Source: Raineya orbicola
GTDB taxonomy: Bacteria > Bacteroidota > Bacteroidia > Cytophagales > Thermonemataceae
Direction: 5' to 3'
Assembly (NCBI RefSeq): GCF_002843425.1
Contig: NZ_NKXO01000033.1
Span: 1-36,184, forward strand
Length of the DNA: 36,184 bases
The notes under the pieces are model-generated. The model made no database searches. It saw only the letters and a program-made list of their open reading frames with translations, and was not told where the DNA came from. Shown here one piece after another: positions 22,567 through 31,465 of the stretch (positions within the stretch are counted from its first letter, which is position 1; each line of letters starts with the position of its first letter). Position numbers and translations under genes: made by a program.

Positions 22567-24375
22567 ATGAATCAAACAAACACAGATTTTAACTGGGACG
22601 TTGTAGAAGGCATCAAAGGCTTCGGTAGTAGCTATTCTGAAGCCGAACGCAAAAAAATGCTTGAAATGTACGGCTCTACACTTGCCGAAGTAGAAGAAGG
22701 CAAAGTAGTAAAAGGTAGAGTGGTTACCATTACCGACCGCGAGGTACTTGTAGATATTGGCTTCAAAGCCGATGGTACTATTCCTCGCTCCGAATTCAGA
22801 GATACCCCTGAACTAAAAGTGGGTGATGAAATTGATGTGTATGTAGAAAAAAGAGAAAGCAAAACAGGACAAATAGAGCTTTCTCGCAAAAAAGCCAAGC
22901 TCCTGATTGCTTGGGAAAAAATCAAAGAAGCCTATGAAAATGATTTAGTAATTGAGGGCTTCGTAAAACGCCGTACCAAAGGTGGTTTGGTAGTAGATGT
23001 GTTTGGTGTTGAATCTTTCTTGCCCGGCTCACAAATTGATGTGAAACCTATTCGTGATTTTGATGTGTTTGTAGGCAAGAAAATGGAAGTGAAAGTTGTA
23101 AAAATTAACTATTCTAACGATAACGTTGTTGTTTCGCACAAAGTACTTATTGAAAAAGACCTTGAAGAGCAACGCAGTCAGATTCTTGCTAATCTTGAAA
23201 GAGGACAAGTCTTGGAAGGCGTTATCAAGAATATGACCAACTTCGGCGTGTTTATTGATTTGGGTGGTGTTGATGGACTTTTGCATATTACAGATATTTC
23301 TTGGGGCAGAATTTCACACCCCGAAGAAATGCTCGCCCTTGACCAAAAGGTGCGTGTGGTTGTGCTTGATTTTGATGATGAGAAAAAACGCATCTCTTTG
23401 GGAATGAAGCAACTTACCCCTCACCCTTGGGAATCATTAGACCCTGCTATTGAGGTGGGTTCTCGTGTGAAGGGTAAAATTGTGAATGTAGCCGATTATG
23501 GTGCTTTCCTTGAAATTATGCCCGGGGTAGAAGGTCTTATCCACGTTTCAGAAATGTCTTGGTCGCAACATTTGCGTAATCCACAAGATTTCTTGAAAAT
23601 TGGTGATGAGGTGGAGGCTGTTGTACTTGCTCTTGACCGCGAAGAGCGTAAGATGTCTTTGGGCATTAAGCAACTCACCGAAGACCCTTGGACTAAACCC
23701 GATATGGCTGTAAAATATGCCGTGGGCACAGTGCATAAAGGTATAGTTCGCAATCTTACCAATTTCGGTTTGTTCTTGGAACTTGAAGAAGGTGTAGATG
23801 GACTTGTGCACGTTTCAGACCTTTCTTGGACAAAGAAAATTAAAAGTCCGTCAGAGTTTGTGAAAGTAGGCGATGAACTGGAAGTGAAAGTATTAGAGTT
23901 AGATTTAGAAAATCGCCGTTTGGCTCTCGGACACAAACAACTTGAAGAAAATCCTTGGGATACTTTTGAAAACATCTTTACCGAAGGTTCTGTGCATCAA
24001 TGTACTATTCAAGCCAAAACCGATAAAGGTGCTGTTTTAGAACTTCCTTATGGTATCGAGGGCTTCTGTAATACCAAAAACTTGGTAAAAGCCGATGGCA
24101 CTCAGCCCGAAGTAGGTGAAACCTTGGATTTCAAAGTAGTAGAGTTTGTGAAAGGCGAAAAGAAAATTGTTCTTTCGCACTTGGCTACTTACGCCGAAGA
24201 AAAGAAAGAGAAAAAAGGTAAAACCAAAGAAAAAGAAACCGAAGAGAACGTTACTTTGGAAAACTTACCTGCTGAAACACTTGCCGATACCGCGGTGGTA
24301 GAAGAAACCAAGAAAAAAAGAGGTAGAAAGAAAAAATCAGAAACCGAAGGTTCGGAAGAAAATACAACTTCATAA
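22567..24375 (+). CDS. rpsA: 30S ribosomal protein S1
   Basis: 602 residues with six S1 RNA-binding domains in tandem (roughly 40-105, 120-190, 205-275, 290-365, 380-450, 465-530), each with the G-V-x-N-x-x-x-x-G-x-F/L pattern, for example KNMTNFGVFIDLGGVDGLLH and VRNLTNFGLFLELEEGVDGL. It binds mRNA on the small subunit for initiation; this matters in Bacteroidota because Shine-Dalgarno sites are rare. The last 65 residues are a Lys/Glu-rich low-complexity tail with a basic cluster (KKKRGRKKK). It has its own promoter element, leader hairpin and terminator. Confidence 0.97.
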   Translation: MNQTNTDFNWDVVEGIKGFGSSYSEAERKKMLEMYGSTLAEVEEGKVVKGRVVTITDREVLVDIGFKADGTIPRSEFRDTPELKVGDEIDVYVEKRESKTGQIELSRKKAKLLIAWEKIKEAYENDLVIEGFVKRRTKGGLVVDVFGVESFLPGSQIDVKPIRDFDVFVGKKMEVKVVKINYSNDNVVVSHKVLIEKDLEEQRSQILANLERGQVLEGVIKNMTNFGVFIDLGGVDGLLHITDISWGRISHPEEMLALDQKVRVVVLDFDDEKKRISLGMKQLTPHPWESLDPAIEVGSRVKGKIVNVADYGAFLEIMPGVEGLIHVSEMSWSQHLRNPQDFLKIGDEVEAVVLALDREERKMSLGIKQLTEDPWTKPDMAVKYAVGTVHKGIVRNLTNFGLFLELEEGVDGLVHVSDLSWTKKIKSPSEFVKVGDELEVKVLELDLENRRLALGHKQLEENPWDTFENIFTEGSVHQCTIQAKTDKGAVLELPYGIEGFCNTKNLVKADGTQPEVGETLDFKVVEFVKGEKKIVLSHLATYAEEKKEKKGKTKEKETEENVTLENLPAETLADTAVVEETKKKRGRKKKSETEGSEENTTS

Positions 24376-24385
24376 CACCTAATCC

Positions 24386-24417
24386 AAAAGGGGCGGCATA
24401 CAAATCCGCCCTTTTTT
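24386..24417 (+). terminator. Intrinsic terminator of rpsA
   Basis: GGGCGG (24391-24396) pairs with CCGCCC (24406-24411), flanked by A- and T-runs that extend the stem, then six T. It begins ten bases after the rpsA stop. Confidence 0.9.
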
Positions 24418-24510
24418 CATATCAAAAAATGACTTTCCTCATAGCTATTTTATTGCTCATCTATTTACTTGCAATCTGTTAGCCATTGGCAAAATTTCTT
24501 TTACCCAAAC

Positions 24511-24546
24511 GTCTAATTATCTAATATCTAATTGTCTAACATCTAA
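24511..24546 (+). repeat. Short irregular TCTAA repeats
   Basis: Five TCTAA units in about 36 bases (TCTAAT, TCTAAT, TCTAAT, TCTAAC, TCTAAA) separated by one or two bases, ending just before the ATG at 24550. Probably simple AT-rich leader sequence; no match to a known operator. The rest of the gap from 24418 shows only a 17-codon hydrophobic frame. Confidence 0.5.
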
Positions 24547-24549
24547 AAT

Positions 24550-25218
24550 ATGCTGGGTTTAGCCTTTCTCACAGGACTTTTCGGCAGTTTGCATTGTGTA
24601 GGAATGTGCGGTGCGATAGCTCTTACGCTCCCTGCTCGCAGTTTTTTAGGAAATTTTTTGTATAATGCAGGGCGGGTAATTTCTTACAGCCTTATGGGTT
24701 TTTTGCTGGGGAGTTTAGGAAAAGGGCTTGCAATTATAGGATTTCAGCAAGGCTTAGCGATTGTAGGGGGGAGTATGGTAATTCTAATAGCCATTTTTCC
24801 TAAATTGCTTCGTTTTACGTGGTTTAATGAAGGCTTTACGAAACTTAAACAATTATTCAAGCCTTTTTACCAACGTAAAAATCATTTTTCTTTACTAATG
24901 ATTGGTGTTTTGAACGGATTTTTGCCTTGTGGGTTGGTATATCTTGCAATAATGGCTTCGGTAGTTTTGGCTGATGCTTGGCAAGGAATGCTGTATATGT
25001 TTTTTTTTGGTTTAGGAACAATTCCTATGATGCAAAGTTTAGCCCTCTACAAAAGTTTGCTTTCGCAACATTGGAGAATGAGGCTTTTCAAATGGATGCC
25101 CGCCTTTGCAGTAATGATAGGGATTTTGATGATTTTAAGAGGCTTAAATTTAGGTATCCCTTATGTAAGTCCTCATTTTGAAAAACAAAATGTAATGGAA
25201 TGTCATTCTACAAAATAG
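24550..25218 (+). CDS. SafE/TauE-like (DsbD-related) inner membrane protein
   Basis: 222 residues with about six membrane helices. The N-terminal motif GLFGSLHCVGMCG and the mid-protein NGFLPCGLVYLAI mark the 'sulfite exporter TauE/SafE' family related to the DsbD/CcdA transmembrane fold, with Cys residues in both halves (HC.GMCG; PCG) suited to thiol or metal chemistry. In Bacteroidota this gene often lies at the end of the cbb3 oxidase (cco/fix) cluster; none is visible here. The C-terminus ends with a Cys-His pair (ECHSTK). True substrate unknown; the family name should not be read as proof of sulfite export. Confidence 0.88.
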   Translation: MLGLAFLTGLFGSLHCVGMCGAIALTLPARSFLGNFLYNAGRVISYSLMGFLLGSLGKGLAIIGFQQGLAIVGGSMVILIAIFPKLLRFTWFNEGFTKLKQLFKPFYQRKNHFSLLMIGVLNGFLPCGLVYLAIMASVVLADAWQGMLYMFFFGLGTIPMMQSLALYKSLLSQHWRMRLFKWMPAFAVMIGILMILRGLNLGIPYVSPHFEKQNVMECHSTK

Positions 25219-25221
25219 GTA

Positions 25222-25596
25222 TCAATATTGTCCTGTACGTAGTAGCACCAAAGTACAAGCGTGCAAACACTCAATACCTGCATTTTGAGCAAGTTTTTCA
25301 AGTTCGGGATTTTCGGTATTCGGATTAAAAATCAGTCGTTTGGGTTGTGTTTGTAAAATATAATCGTACCATTCGGCTTGATTGGCTCTACCTACATACA
25401 ACGTAATAGTATGAATATCGCTGAAAATCTGCGTCTTATCTTGTATAATTTTCTGCCCAAATACTTCACCTTTTTTTATGCCTACCAAAACAATCGGATA
25501 GCCTTTTTGCGAAAGCATTTGAGCCGCCAAATATGCGTAGCGTTCAGGGTTAGGGGTGGCTCCTAAAATCAGTGTTTTTGGGATTTCAACTATCAT
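25222..25596 (-). CDS. CoA-binding domain protein (YccU-like)
   Basis: 124 residues from MIVEIPKTLILGATPNP. This start forms an ATGA overlap with the upstream amine oxidase stop and gives the family's normal N-terminus; longer frames upstream run inside that gene. The Rossmann-type fold shows GATPNPERYAY, a KGYPIVLVG strand and C-terminal NPELEKLAQNAGIECLHACT, typical of YccU-type CoA-binding proteins. Function is unknown. It converges on the SafE-like gene with three bases between stops. Confidence 0.88.
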   Translation of the reverse strand: MIVEIPKTLILGATPNPERYAYLAAQMLSQKGYPIVLVGIKKGEVFGQKIIQDKTQIFSDIHTITLYVGRANQAEWYDYILQTQPKRLIFNPNTENPELEKLAQNAGIECLHACTLVLLRTGQY

Positions 25597-26963
25597 TTTC
25601 CTATTAGTTTTTCTGCAATTTCTTTGCCTGTTTGTGCTGCACCTTCCATAAAACCTTGCCATTCGGCTAAATGTTCGCCAGCAAAAAATACATTCTTGAA
25701 CGGTTGGGCTAATGTCTGCCTTATGTTGAACCATTGTCCTAACTGATACAAAGCATAAGCTCCTTGGGTATAGGCATCGCTTCCCCAATAATAGCCCGTA
25801 ATGTCTTCTATAAGAGCCTCAATATTTCCAAAAATGGGTTGTAAGGTATCAATAACAACTTTTTTACGAGCCTCCTTATTTTTACGAGCCAGAATATAAG
25901 CCTTATCGCCTATGGCGTAAAAATGTAGGATACCTTTGGAATTAGCTTGATTTTGGGTAGTATGAAATACGAAATGCCCTTCTAAATCGGTGCAGAGGGC
26001 AAAATCTTCTCGTTGCCAAAAACGCTCACGAAAAAGCACTGCCATTTTGATAATCCGAGCATACTGCAATTGCTGTAATGCTAATTTTTTACTTTCAGGC
26101 AAAGTAGGTTCAAAATTGATTTGAGCGAGAGCATACACAGGCAAAGTGCAAATAACTTTATCGGCTTCATAAGTACTTGCATCTTCACAAATAACTTCCA
26201 CTTTTTTGCTTTGTTGGCGAATAACTTTCACTTTTTTACCTAAAAAAGTATTATTTTCGCCAACTTTTTGAGCCAGAGCCTTGATAATACTGCTATTACC
26301 ACCTTGAATCTTGTAGTCCATTTCATTATATTGGCTAGAATCTGCATACTCTGATAGTGCGGCAAAAGCAGAAGTAAAATGAATACTCTCACCGAAATCG
26401 GTGCTATCGTTTAATTCACGACAGGTGAGTTCCTGCTCTGGAATACCATTATTCACAAGAAAACGCCACCAACTGATTTGGTCAAGTTTTTTTTGTTCTT
26501 TTTCAGACATTTTCCGAAAATCGGCAAAGATTTTTTGAAGTTTTAAGCTCCACTCTTTGGAAAAAGGCATAGTTTCGGCTTTGTACATCTTATTTTCTAA
26601 AAACCAATCAATTTGAAACTGATGCTTGACAAGAGGTAAATTCAATTCTTGGCATATTTGTTTGATTGTATTGTGCGAATCGCCCACCCACTCAGCTCCT
26701 AATTCTGTATGCAGTTGTTCGTTTCGGGGGAAAAAATACGTAAAAATTCGCCCACCTATACGTGTTCGGGCTTCTAAAAGTTTTACAGGTACATTATTCT
26801 TACTCAAAACATAGGCGGCAGAAAGTCCCGCCAAACCTGCACCGAGAATGAGTACCTTCTCGCCTTTTTTCAATCTTTCAAAATCACTCCATTCGGGTAG
26901 ATGCGTGAGATAAGTTGAAGTAGCCAATAGAGAGGTTTTTTTGAGGAAATCACGTCTTTGCAT
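25593..26963 (-). CDS. Flavin monoamine oxidase family protein with Tat-type signal
   Basis: 456 residues. Begins MQRRDFLKKTS, a twin-arginine signal (RRDFLK), so it is probably folded with FAD and exported to the periplasm. The FAD-binding Rossmann motif LGAGLAGLSAAYVLS (about 40-54), a RIGGRIFTY motif and the C-terminal FAGEHLAEWQGFMEGAAQTG are typical of the MAO/polyamine oxidase/amino acid oxidase superfamily. It would oxidise a primary or secondary amine or an amino acid, giving peroxide. It starts three bases after the channel gene and overlaps the CoA-binding gene by ATGA, so all three form one operon. Confidence 0.9.
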   Translation of the reverse strand: MQRRDFLKKTSLLATSTYLTHLPEWSDFERLKKGEKVLILGAGLAGLSAAYVLSKNNVPVKLLEARTRIGGRIFTYFFPRNEQLHTELGAEWVGDSHNTIKQICQELNLPLVKHQFQIDWFLENKMYKAETMPFSKEWSLKLQKIFADFRKMSEKEQKKLDQISWWRFLVNNGIPEQELTCRELNDSTDFGESIHFTSAFAALSEYADSSQYNEMDYKIQGGNSSIIKALAQKVGENNTFLGKKVKVIRQQSKKVEVICEDASTYEADKVICTLPVYALAQINFEPTLPESKKLALQQLQYARIIKMAVLFRERFWQREDFALCTDLEGHFVFHTTQNQANSKGILHFYAIGDKAYILARKNKEARKKVVIDTLQPIFGNIEALIEDITGYYWGSDAYTQGAYALYQLGQWFNIRQTLAQPFKNVFFAGEHLAEWQGFMEGAAQTGKEIAEKLIGK

Positions 26964-26966
26964 ACA

Positions 26967-27917
26967 TCATACATTTTTAAGAGCCATCAGGATAAAAACA
27001 AGATTAAATATGACGTAAGTACCTCCTACGAGCCAAGCTAACACTTTATCAGTGAGATTAGAAAGTTTTTCTAAGCCAGAGTCATCTTGACGGAGCGAAA
27101 GAGCTGAAAAAGCAATAATTACGAAAATCATAATAAAGGTAAGTCCGTGCAACCAATCTACTATGGTAAGGGTAGAACCTTCGGGTAAATAGCTATCAAT
27201 TACGTACTTATTACCAACGCCTGCAAATAGCCCCCCCACAGGAAGCCCAAAGCGTGGTTCGGCGTGGCTGGGATCTATGAAAAAACTGACATAAGAAATG
27301 GCAAAAGCTACATACATTCCCAAAAACAACTTAAAAAACAAACCCCAAGCGTCTCTTTTAATATCAATCACTATGGCAAACTGGGCATAATTGCTTTCAT
27401 TTTTCGGAGCTGTATAATCGCCAAAAGTGGTATTGTAGCGATTGATGCGGGTTTTTACTTTGAAATTAGTGATTTTCCAACCTGCTACTTCCAAGTTTGG
27501 GTCGAAAGATTTACCCGAAGTATCGGGTAGAAAGATAAGGCTTTGAGCATCAAATTGAGGATTTTCTATTAGGATTTGCAAAGTTTGCTTATCAAAAGGG
27601 AAGTTGCTGATGTTCCACTTTTGCGTCATTGTTGCTTGAATTTTGAACTGATACCAGTTTCTACTATCAAGGCTATCGTGAATTTCATTATCAATGTGAA
27701 ACTCTTTGGCATTAGGGATTTCAATAGCATCAGAGGCTTTTTCTATGACAGATTTTTGTACCGTCCAGAGCCAAAAACGTGCTACATACTCTTCTTTACG
27801 AAAATCTAAATCGTGAATATTGATAATGTAACAACCTATTCGCACCGTATCAGGTGCTTTTTGGGCATAAAGGTACTGAATGGAGCAGAAAAATAACCAA
27901 AATAGCTTTCGTAGCAT
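26967..27917 (-). CDS. Bacterial pentameric ligand-gated ion channel homologue
   Basis: 316 residues. Signal peptide (MLRKLFWLFFCSIQYLYAQ), an extracellular beta-sandwich to about 188 with the family hallmark WNISNFPFDKQTLQI (about 101-115), and four membrane helices: about 189-214, 221-243, 251-275 and 290-313, with M1 starting AWGLFFKLFLG and M2 preceded by DPSHAEPRFGLPVGG. The loop equivalent to the animal Cys-loop has no cysteine pair, as in prokaryotic members such as GLIC and ELIC. It should form a ligand-opened pore in the inner membrane. It is the first gene of an operon with an exported amine oxidase. Ligand and ion are unknown. Confidence 0.88.
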   Translation of the reverse strand: MLRKLFWLFFCSIQYLYAQKAPDTVRIGCYIINIHDLDFRKEEYVARFWLWTVQKSVIEKASDAIEIPNAKEFHIDNEIHDSLDSRNWYQFKIQATMTQKWNISNFPFDKQTLQILIENPQFDAQSLIFLPDTSGKSFDPNLEVAGWKITNFKVKTRINRYNTTFGDYTAPKNESNYAQFAIVIDIKRDAWGLFFKLFLGMYVAFAISYVSFFIDPSHAEPRFGLPVGGLFAGVGNKYVIDSYLPEGSTLTIVDWLHGLTFIMIFVIIAFSALSLRQDDSGLEKLSNLTDKVLAWLVGGTYVIFNLVFILMALKNV

Positions 27918-28043
27918 AAAAACAATTTATGCTTCCAAGCTAAAAATTTTTATAGAAAAACACAACAAGTCCTCCTTGAAAATGCAATAAAACAACAAAA
28001 TCAAAAGTGATATTGCCTGCTAAGGTTTAAGAGCAATTTGAAA

Positions 28044-28889
28044 TTATAGTGGTTTTACTTCTTGCCACTCTTTGGTGTCGGTATTGGTATAATTGTAGCT
28101 GTTATCTATTACGTTTTTGTAGTAAAATTTACCTTCTTGTTTTTTTACGGCAATCCAACTTTTAAGATTGGGGAAATTGAGTTTGGTGAGTTTGCGAACC
28201 TCATCAATATACACACAACGCACTTCTAAAAAGATAGCTCCGTCCTTCATATTGTCCAGAACTCTTTTGAATAGTTTTGCCGCTAATTTATTATCTTTGA
28301 TAGGGGAATACATATACAAGAAATCGGCTTTTTGAAAAAAGTTGCCGTCTATTTCCAAAGCGTCGCCTTGGGTTATTTCTATTTCTTGGGAAAAGTTTTT
28401 CAGGTTTTCTTTGCTTTCAGCTACCGATTCGGGGCTGTATTCTAATCCGTAGGCTTTTTCAAAGCCTAAACAAAGGGCAGTAAAAAGTTTTTCACCATTA
28501 CCCGAACCAATATCCATAAAAACTTTTTGTTGAGGCTCTTTGAGTATCATTACGGTTTCTACGAAGCGTGCTAAATTGAAGCGTATTGCCGCCCAGAATT
28601 CTTCTTTGGCGGGGGTTTTGTTGTAGGTTTTTTGTGAAAATACCGCTGACGCAAATTTACTTCGCAAAGCCGCATCATCTATTACTCTGCAAAACTCTAC
28701 AATTTCTCGTTCGGTGATGTTGAGTTTTTCAATTTCTTTACGCAAAAAATCAGGATTAAAGAAAATTTTGGCTTGCCGAAAGAAAGTATCTTTACTAAAA
28801 GTTGCTTTTTGTGTAATAGGAGTTGTTTCTTTACAAGAAAACAAAAAATTACAAAGTAGCAAACCCGATAGAAACAAGATTTTTTTCAT
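28044..28889 (-). CDS. Methyltransferase-fold protein with a lipoprotein signal
   Basis: 281 residues from MKKILFLSG (a TTG two codons earlier is the alternative). The N-terminus is a lipoprotein signal with lipobox LFSC (Cys 19) followed by KETT. The rest looks like a class I SAM-dependent methyltransferase: motif I VFMDIGSGNGEKL (about 123-135), motif post-I YGLEYSPESV, then ITQGDALEI, ADFLYMYSP and FLEVRC in order. The sequence is loosely DOT1-like. Methyl donor is cytoplasmic, so a lipid-anchored enzyme in the envelope is unexpected. Transcribed after the PaaE-like gene, 43 bases away. Function unknown. Confidence 0.78.
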   Translation of the reverse strand: MKKILFLSGLLLCNFLFSCKETTPITQKATFSKDTFFRQAKIFFNPDFLRKEIEKLNITEREIVEFCRVIDDAALRSKFASAVFSQKTYNKTPAKEEFWAAIRFNLARFVETVMILKEPQQKVFMDIGSGNGEKLFTALCLGFEKAYGLEYSPESVAESKENLKNFSQEIEITQGDALEIDGNFFQKADFLYMYSPIKDNKLAAKLFKRVLDNMKDGAIFLEVRCVYIDEVRKLTKLNFPNLKSWIAVKKQEGKFYYKNVIDNSYNYTNTDTKEWQEVKPL

Positions 28890-28932
28890 AAGCAAATTTT
28901 TGATAAGTTAGTTGGTTATTTTTGTGTAAAAA

Positions 28933-29982
28933 TCAATCAATTTCAATAACTACATCATCAGAAAGTGGGTGAGCCACACAAGTAAGCACTACGCCATCTT
29001 TAATTTCTTGCTCGGTGAGGCAGTCGTCTTCGGTCATCATTACTTTACCTGAAACACATTTACCCATACAAGCCGTACAAAGCCCACTTTGGCAGGAGTA
29101 AGGCAAATCAATATCCAAAGCCAGAGCCGCATCTAAAATACTCTGATGAGGGGCAACCTTGAAATGGTACGTTTCGCCGTCATACTTCACCGTAACCGCT
29201 CTTTCTACCATTTTATTGCCACTTTCTTCAATTTTTCTTTGAGCCGATTCTTCAATAGAAGCTGTAAAACTTTCTTTTTTGGGTAAGGCTAAATTTTTCT
29301 CTTTACAAACCTCCTCAATGGTTTGCATCATACCTGCAGGTCCGCACATCCATTGCGAGAGTGGTAAATTGTTGGGAATTTCTGCTAAAATCGTTTCTAC
29401 TTTGTTTTTGTCCAATCTGCCTGTCAGACCCTTCCAGCAGTTGAGGGGTTGGCTCAAAACGTGCAAAATACGCAATCTATCAGAATTTTGAGCTTCCAGT
29501 CGGTTGAGTTCTTGCCTAAAAATAATGCTTTCTTCGTTTCGGCTTGCATATACGAGCAAAATCCTGCTTTTCGGCTCAACGTGTAGAATAGATTTTACCA
29601 TAGAAATAATCGGCGTAATACCACTGCCACCTGCCCAAAATACATATTGCAAGGCATTTTCAGGCTTGATGTCAGGTGTAAAAACGCCCATTGGTTCAAG
29701 GCTTTCCAAAATATCTCCTACTTGTAAGCTATCATTGAGCAAGTTAGAGATTTTGCCGTCTTTTATGCGTTTGATACCAATTTTGAGATTTTTATCGGTA
29801 AAAGGCGAACTCGCCAGTGAATAAGCTCGGCGAATAGTATCATTACCAAAATGTAAATTAAGCGTGAGAAATTGCCCTGCTTTGTAAGAAATAGGTTCGG
29901 GGCTGATATTTTCAAAAACTACACTAATGGTGTCTGATGTTTCGTGGATAATTTCCTGTACTTTGAGCTGATATTTTTTCAT
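28933..29982 (-). CDS. PaaE-like ferredoxin-NAD(P)H oxidoreductase
   Basis: 349 residues from MKKYQLKVQEI; a TTG at 30000 would only add six residues. Three modules: FAD-binding domain (RRAYSLASSP near 60), NAD(P)H-binding domain (GGSGITPIISM near 125, CGPAGMM near 220) and a C-terminal plant-type [2Fe-2S] domain (SCQSGLCTACMGKC with a fourth Cys in LTCV). This order is that of PaaE and of the reductases of multi-component oxygenases. It passes electrons from NAD(P)H to an unknown partner; no oxygenase is adjacent, so paaE is not assigned. It diverges from the GWxTD gene. Confidence 0.9.
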   Translation of the reverse strand: MKKYQLKVQEIIHETSDTISVVFENISPEPISYKAGQFLTLNLHFGNDTIRRAYSLASSPFTDKNLKIGIKRIKDGKISNLLNDSLQVGDILESLEPMGVFTPDIKPENALQYVFWAGGSGITPIISMVKSILHVEPKSRILLVYASRNEESIIFRQELNRLEAQNSDRLRILHVLSQPLNCWKGLTGRLDKNKVETILAEIPNNLPLSQWMCGPAGMMQTIEEVCKEKNLALPKKESFTASIEESAQRKIEESGNKMVERAVTVKYDGETYHFKVAPHQSILDAALALDIDLPYSCQSGLCTACMGKCVSGKVMMTEDDCLTEQEIKDGVVLTCVAHPLSDDVVIEID

Positions 29983-30074
29983 TGCTTGAAGGTTTTGCAA
30001 AGAAAACTCTAATAAAGCGATTTTTGTTGCAATTTATGAATTTTTGCACGGAACTTGTAAAGCATTTTGAAAGT

Positions 30075-30105
30075 TTTGTTTTTTAAGATTTTTTGCGTAA
30101 GTTTG
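30075..30105 (+). promoter_or_regulatory. Canonical promoter of the GWxTD gene
   Basis: TTTG (30075-30078), 19 bases, TAAGTTTG (30098-30105): both elements at ideal spacing. The start point falls a few bases before the ATG at 30121, and the promoter lies inside the longer frame that starts at 30067, which rules against that start. Confidence 0.82.
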
Positions 30106-30120
30106 TCTAAATATACGCTT

Positions 30121-31362
30121 ATGTTTCGCATTGTATTGCTTTTCTGCTTGTTTCATTCTTTATTGAGCATAGCTCAAGAAAATAGAGTACTTACCACTTC
30201 GGGATTTACACTCAGGTATCTAACTTTGGATAACGGCGATAAAATTCGTCTTTTTGTGCAAATTCCTCATAATCGTTTTATGCCTGCTTCTGCTGACAAA
30301 TTTCTCCAACGATTTGAATTGTATTATCAGATACGGGAGGATTTGGCGACAGCCGCCTCCAATTTACAACCCAAAAGTGCCAAAGTAAATTGGCAAGAGG
30401 CTAAAATAAAATTAGATGAAAACGAAGGAATTAAGTTAGGTTTTGATATTCCTAAAAGTGAAAATTCGCCTACGGGTTTGCTCATCTTGGATTTTATTGA
30501 TTTGCAAGAGTCAAAAAAGCATCAGGTTTCTTTTCGCGTGGCTTTTGCCCAAACCAAAGTGCGAGAAATGTATGCTATTTTCAAAGAAAATGATGAATTT
30601 CCGCTTATCAGTGGCTTTGTAAGAGCAAATGAGAAATTTCAAATTCGTAGCATAGGCGGTGAATACTCTAATTTTTATGTAACCAAAATCAAGCATACGT
30701 ATCCTCCCGCCCAATTGCCTATGAATATCAGCAAACCTGTGCAAAATAAAGAATTAGAAGTAGAACGCAGTTTTGAAGCCAAAAGCAATGAATGGCTACA
30801 ATGGGAAGAAGGCTTGTATATCATCAAACAAAATCCTAATGCTTTCTATGGCTTGGGCTTACGCATAGAACCTGCGGATTTTCCTAAAATTCGCACCAAA
30901 GAACAACTTGCCGAAGCTCTTACTTATCTTGCTGTGGCTTCAGAAATAAAAGAAATACAGGAAGCAGAAGATTTGAAAAAAGCTGTTGATGCTTTTTGGC
31001 TATCTTTGTCAAGGGCTGATGTAACAAAAGCCAAAGAAATGGTCAAAAAATATTATGCTCGCATTCGTAAGGCAAACTATTTGTTTGGCTCTTTCAAAGA
31101 AGGCTGGAAAACAGATATGGGAATGATTTATGCCATTTTTGGCGAACCTGACGAGATAATTTGGGACAAAGATAGCCAACGCTGGATTTACATAGGCAAT
31201 AATAATTTTCAGGCAGGCAGAAATTACACCAAAATTACGTTTAATTTCCTCCGCCGACCTAATCAGTTTTTTGAGGATTATTACCTTTTGGTTCGTTATG
31301 TAGAATATGATGAAGTGTGGCTCAAAACCATACAGGCACTGCGGCAAGGAGTAGGATTGTGA
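30121..31362 (+). CDS. GWxTD domain protein, exported
   Basis: 413 residues from MFRIVLLFCLFHSLLSIAQ, a clean signal peptide; the in-frame ATG at 30067 lies upstream of the promoter. The last 86 residues hold the GWxTD domain: FKEGWKTDMGMIYAIFGEPD (GW at about 328), then QRWIYIGNNNF. Before it lies a beta-rich region of unknown function. The family is widespread in Bacteroidota and other envelope-rich phyla and is of unknown function. First gene of a + strand run but separated from the next by 138 bases with its own -7 element. Confidence 0.88.
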   Translation: MFRIVLLFCLFHSLLSIAQENRVLTTSGFTLRYLTLDNGDKIRLFVQIPHNRFMPASADKFLQRFELYYQIREDLATAASNLQPKSAKVNWQEAKIKLDENEGIKLGFDIPKSENSPTGLLILDFIDLQESKKHQVSFRVAFAQTKVREMYAIFKENDEFPLISGFVRANEKFQIRSIGGEYSNFYVTKIKHTYPPAQLPMNISKPVQNKELEVERSFEAKSNEWLQWEEGLYIIKQNPNAFYGLGLRIEPADFPKIRTKEQLAEALTYLAVASEIKEIQEAEDLKKAVDAFWLSLSRADVTKAKEMVKKYYARIRKANYLFGSFKEGWKTDMGMIYAIFGEPDEIIWDKDSQRWIYIGNNNFQAGRNYTKITFNFLRRPNQFFEDYYLLVRYVEYDEVWLKTIQALRQGVGL

Positions 31363-31465
31363 GAGTAGAGATTAGAATTAGATACAAGACATAAGACAGA
31401 AAGCATTAAAAAAGCAAGGTTTGAACTTTTAGAATGGCAAACTTTCATACCTTAAACTTTTTTTG

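Noticed and set aside
23496-23975. 159-codon Ser-rich frame opposite rpsA
   Set aside because: Antisense of S1 repeats; no signal, motif or promoter.
24429-24482. 17-codon hydrophobic frame (MTFLIAILLLIYLLAIC) before the SafE-like gene
   Set aside because: It looks like a mini membrane peptide, and faintly KdpF-like, but no kdp gene follows, there is no promoter, and such frames arise by chance in AT-rich DNA.
25597-25788. N-terminal extension of the CoA-binding protein
   Set aside because: It lies inside the amine oxidase gene, is Arg/Cys-rich and unlike the family; the ATGA-coupled start is better.
30067-30120. Earlier in-frame start for the GWxTD protein
   Set aside because: A canonical promoter lies inside this stretch, and the later ATG gives a proper signal peptide.
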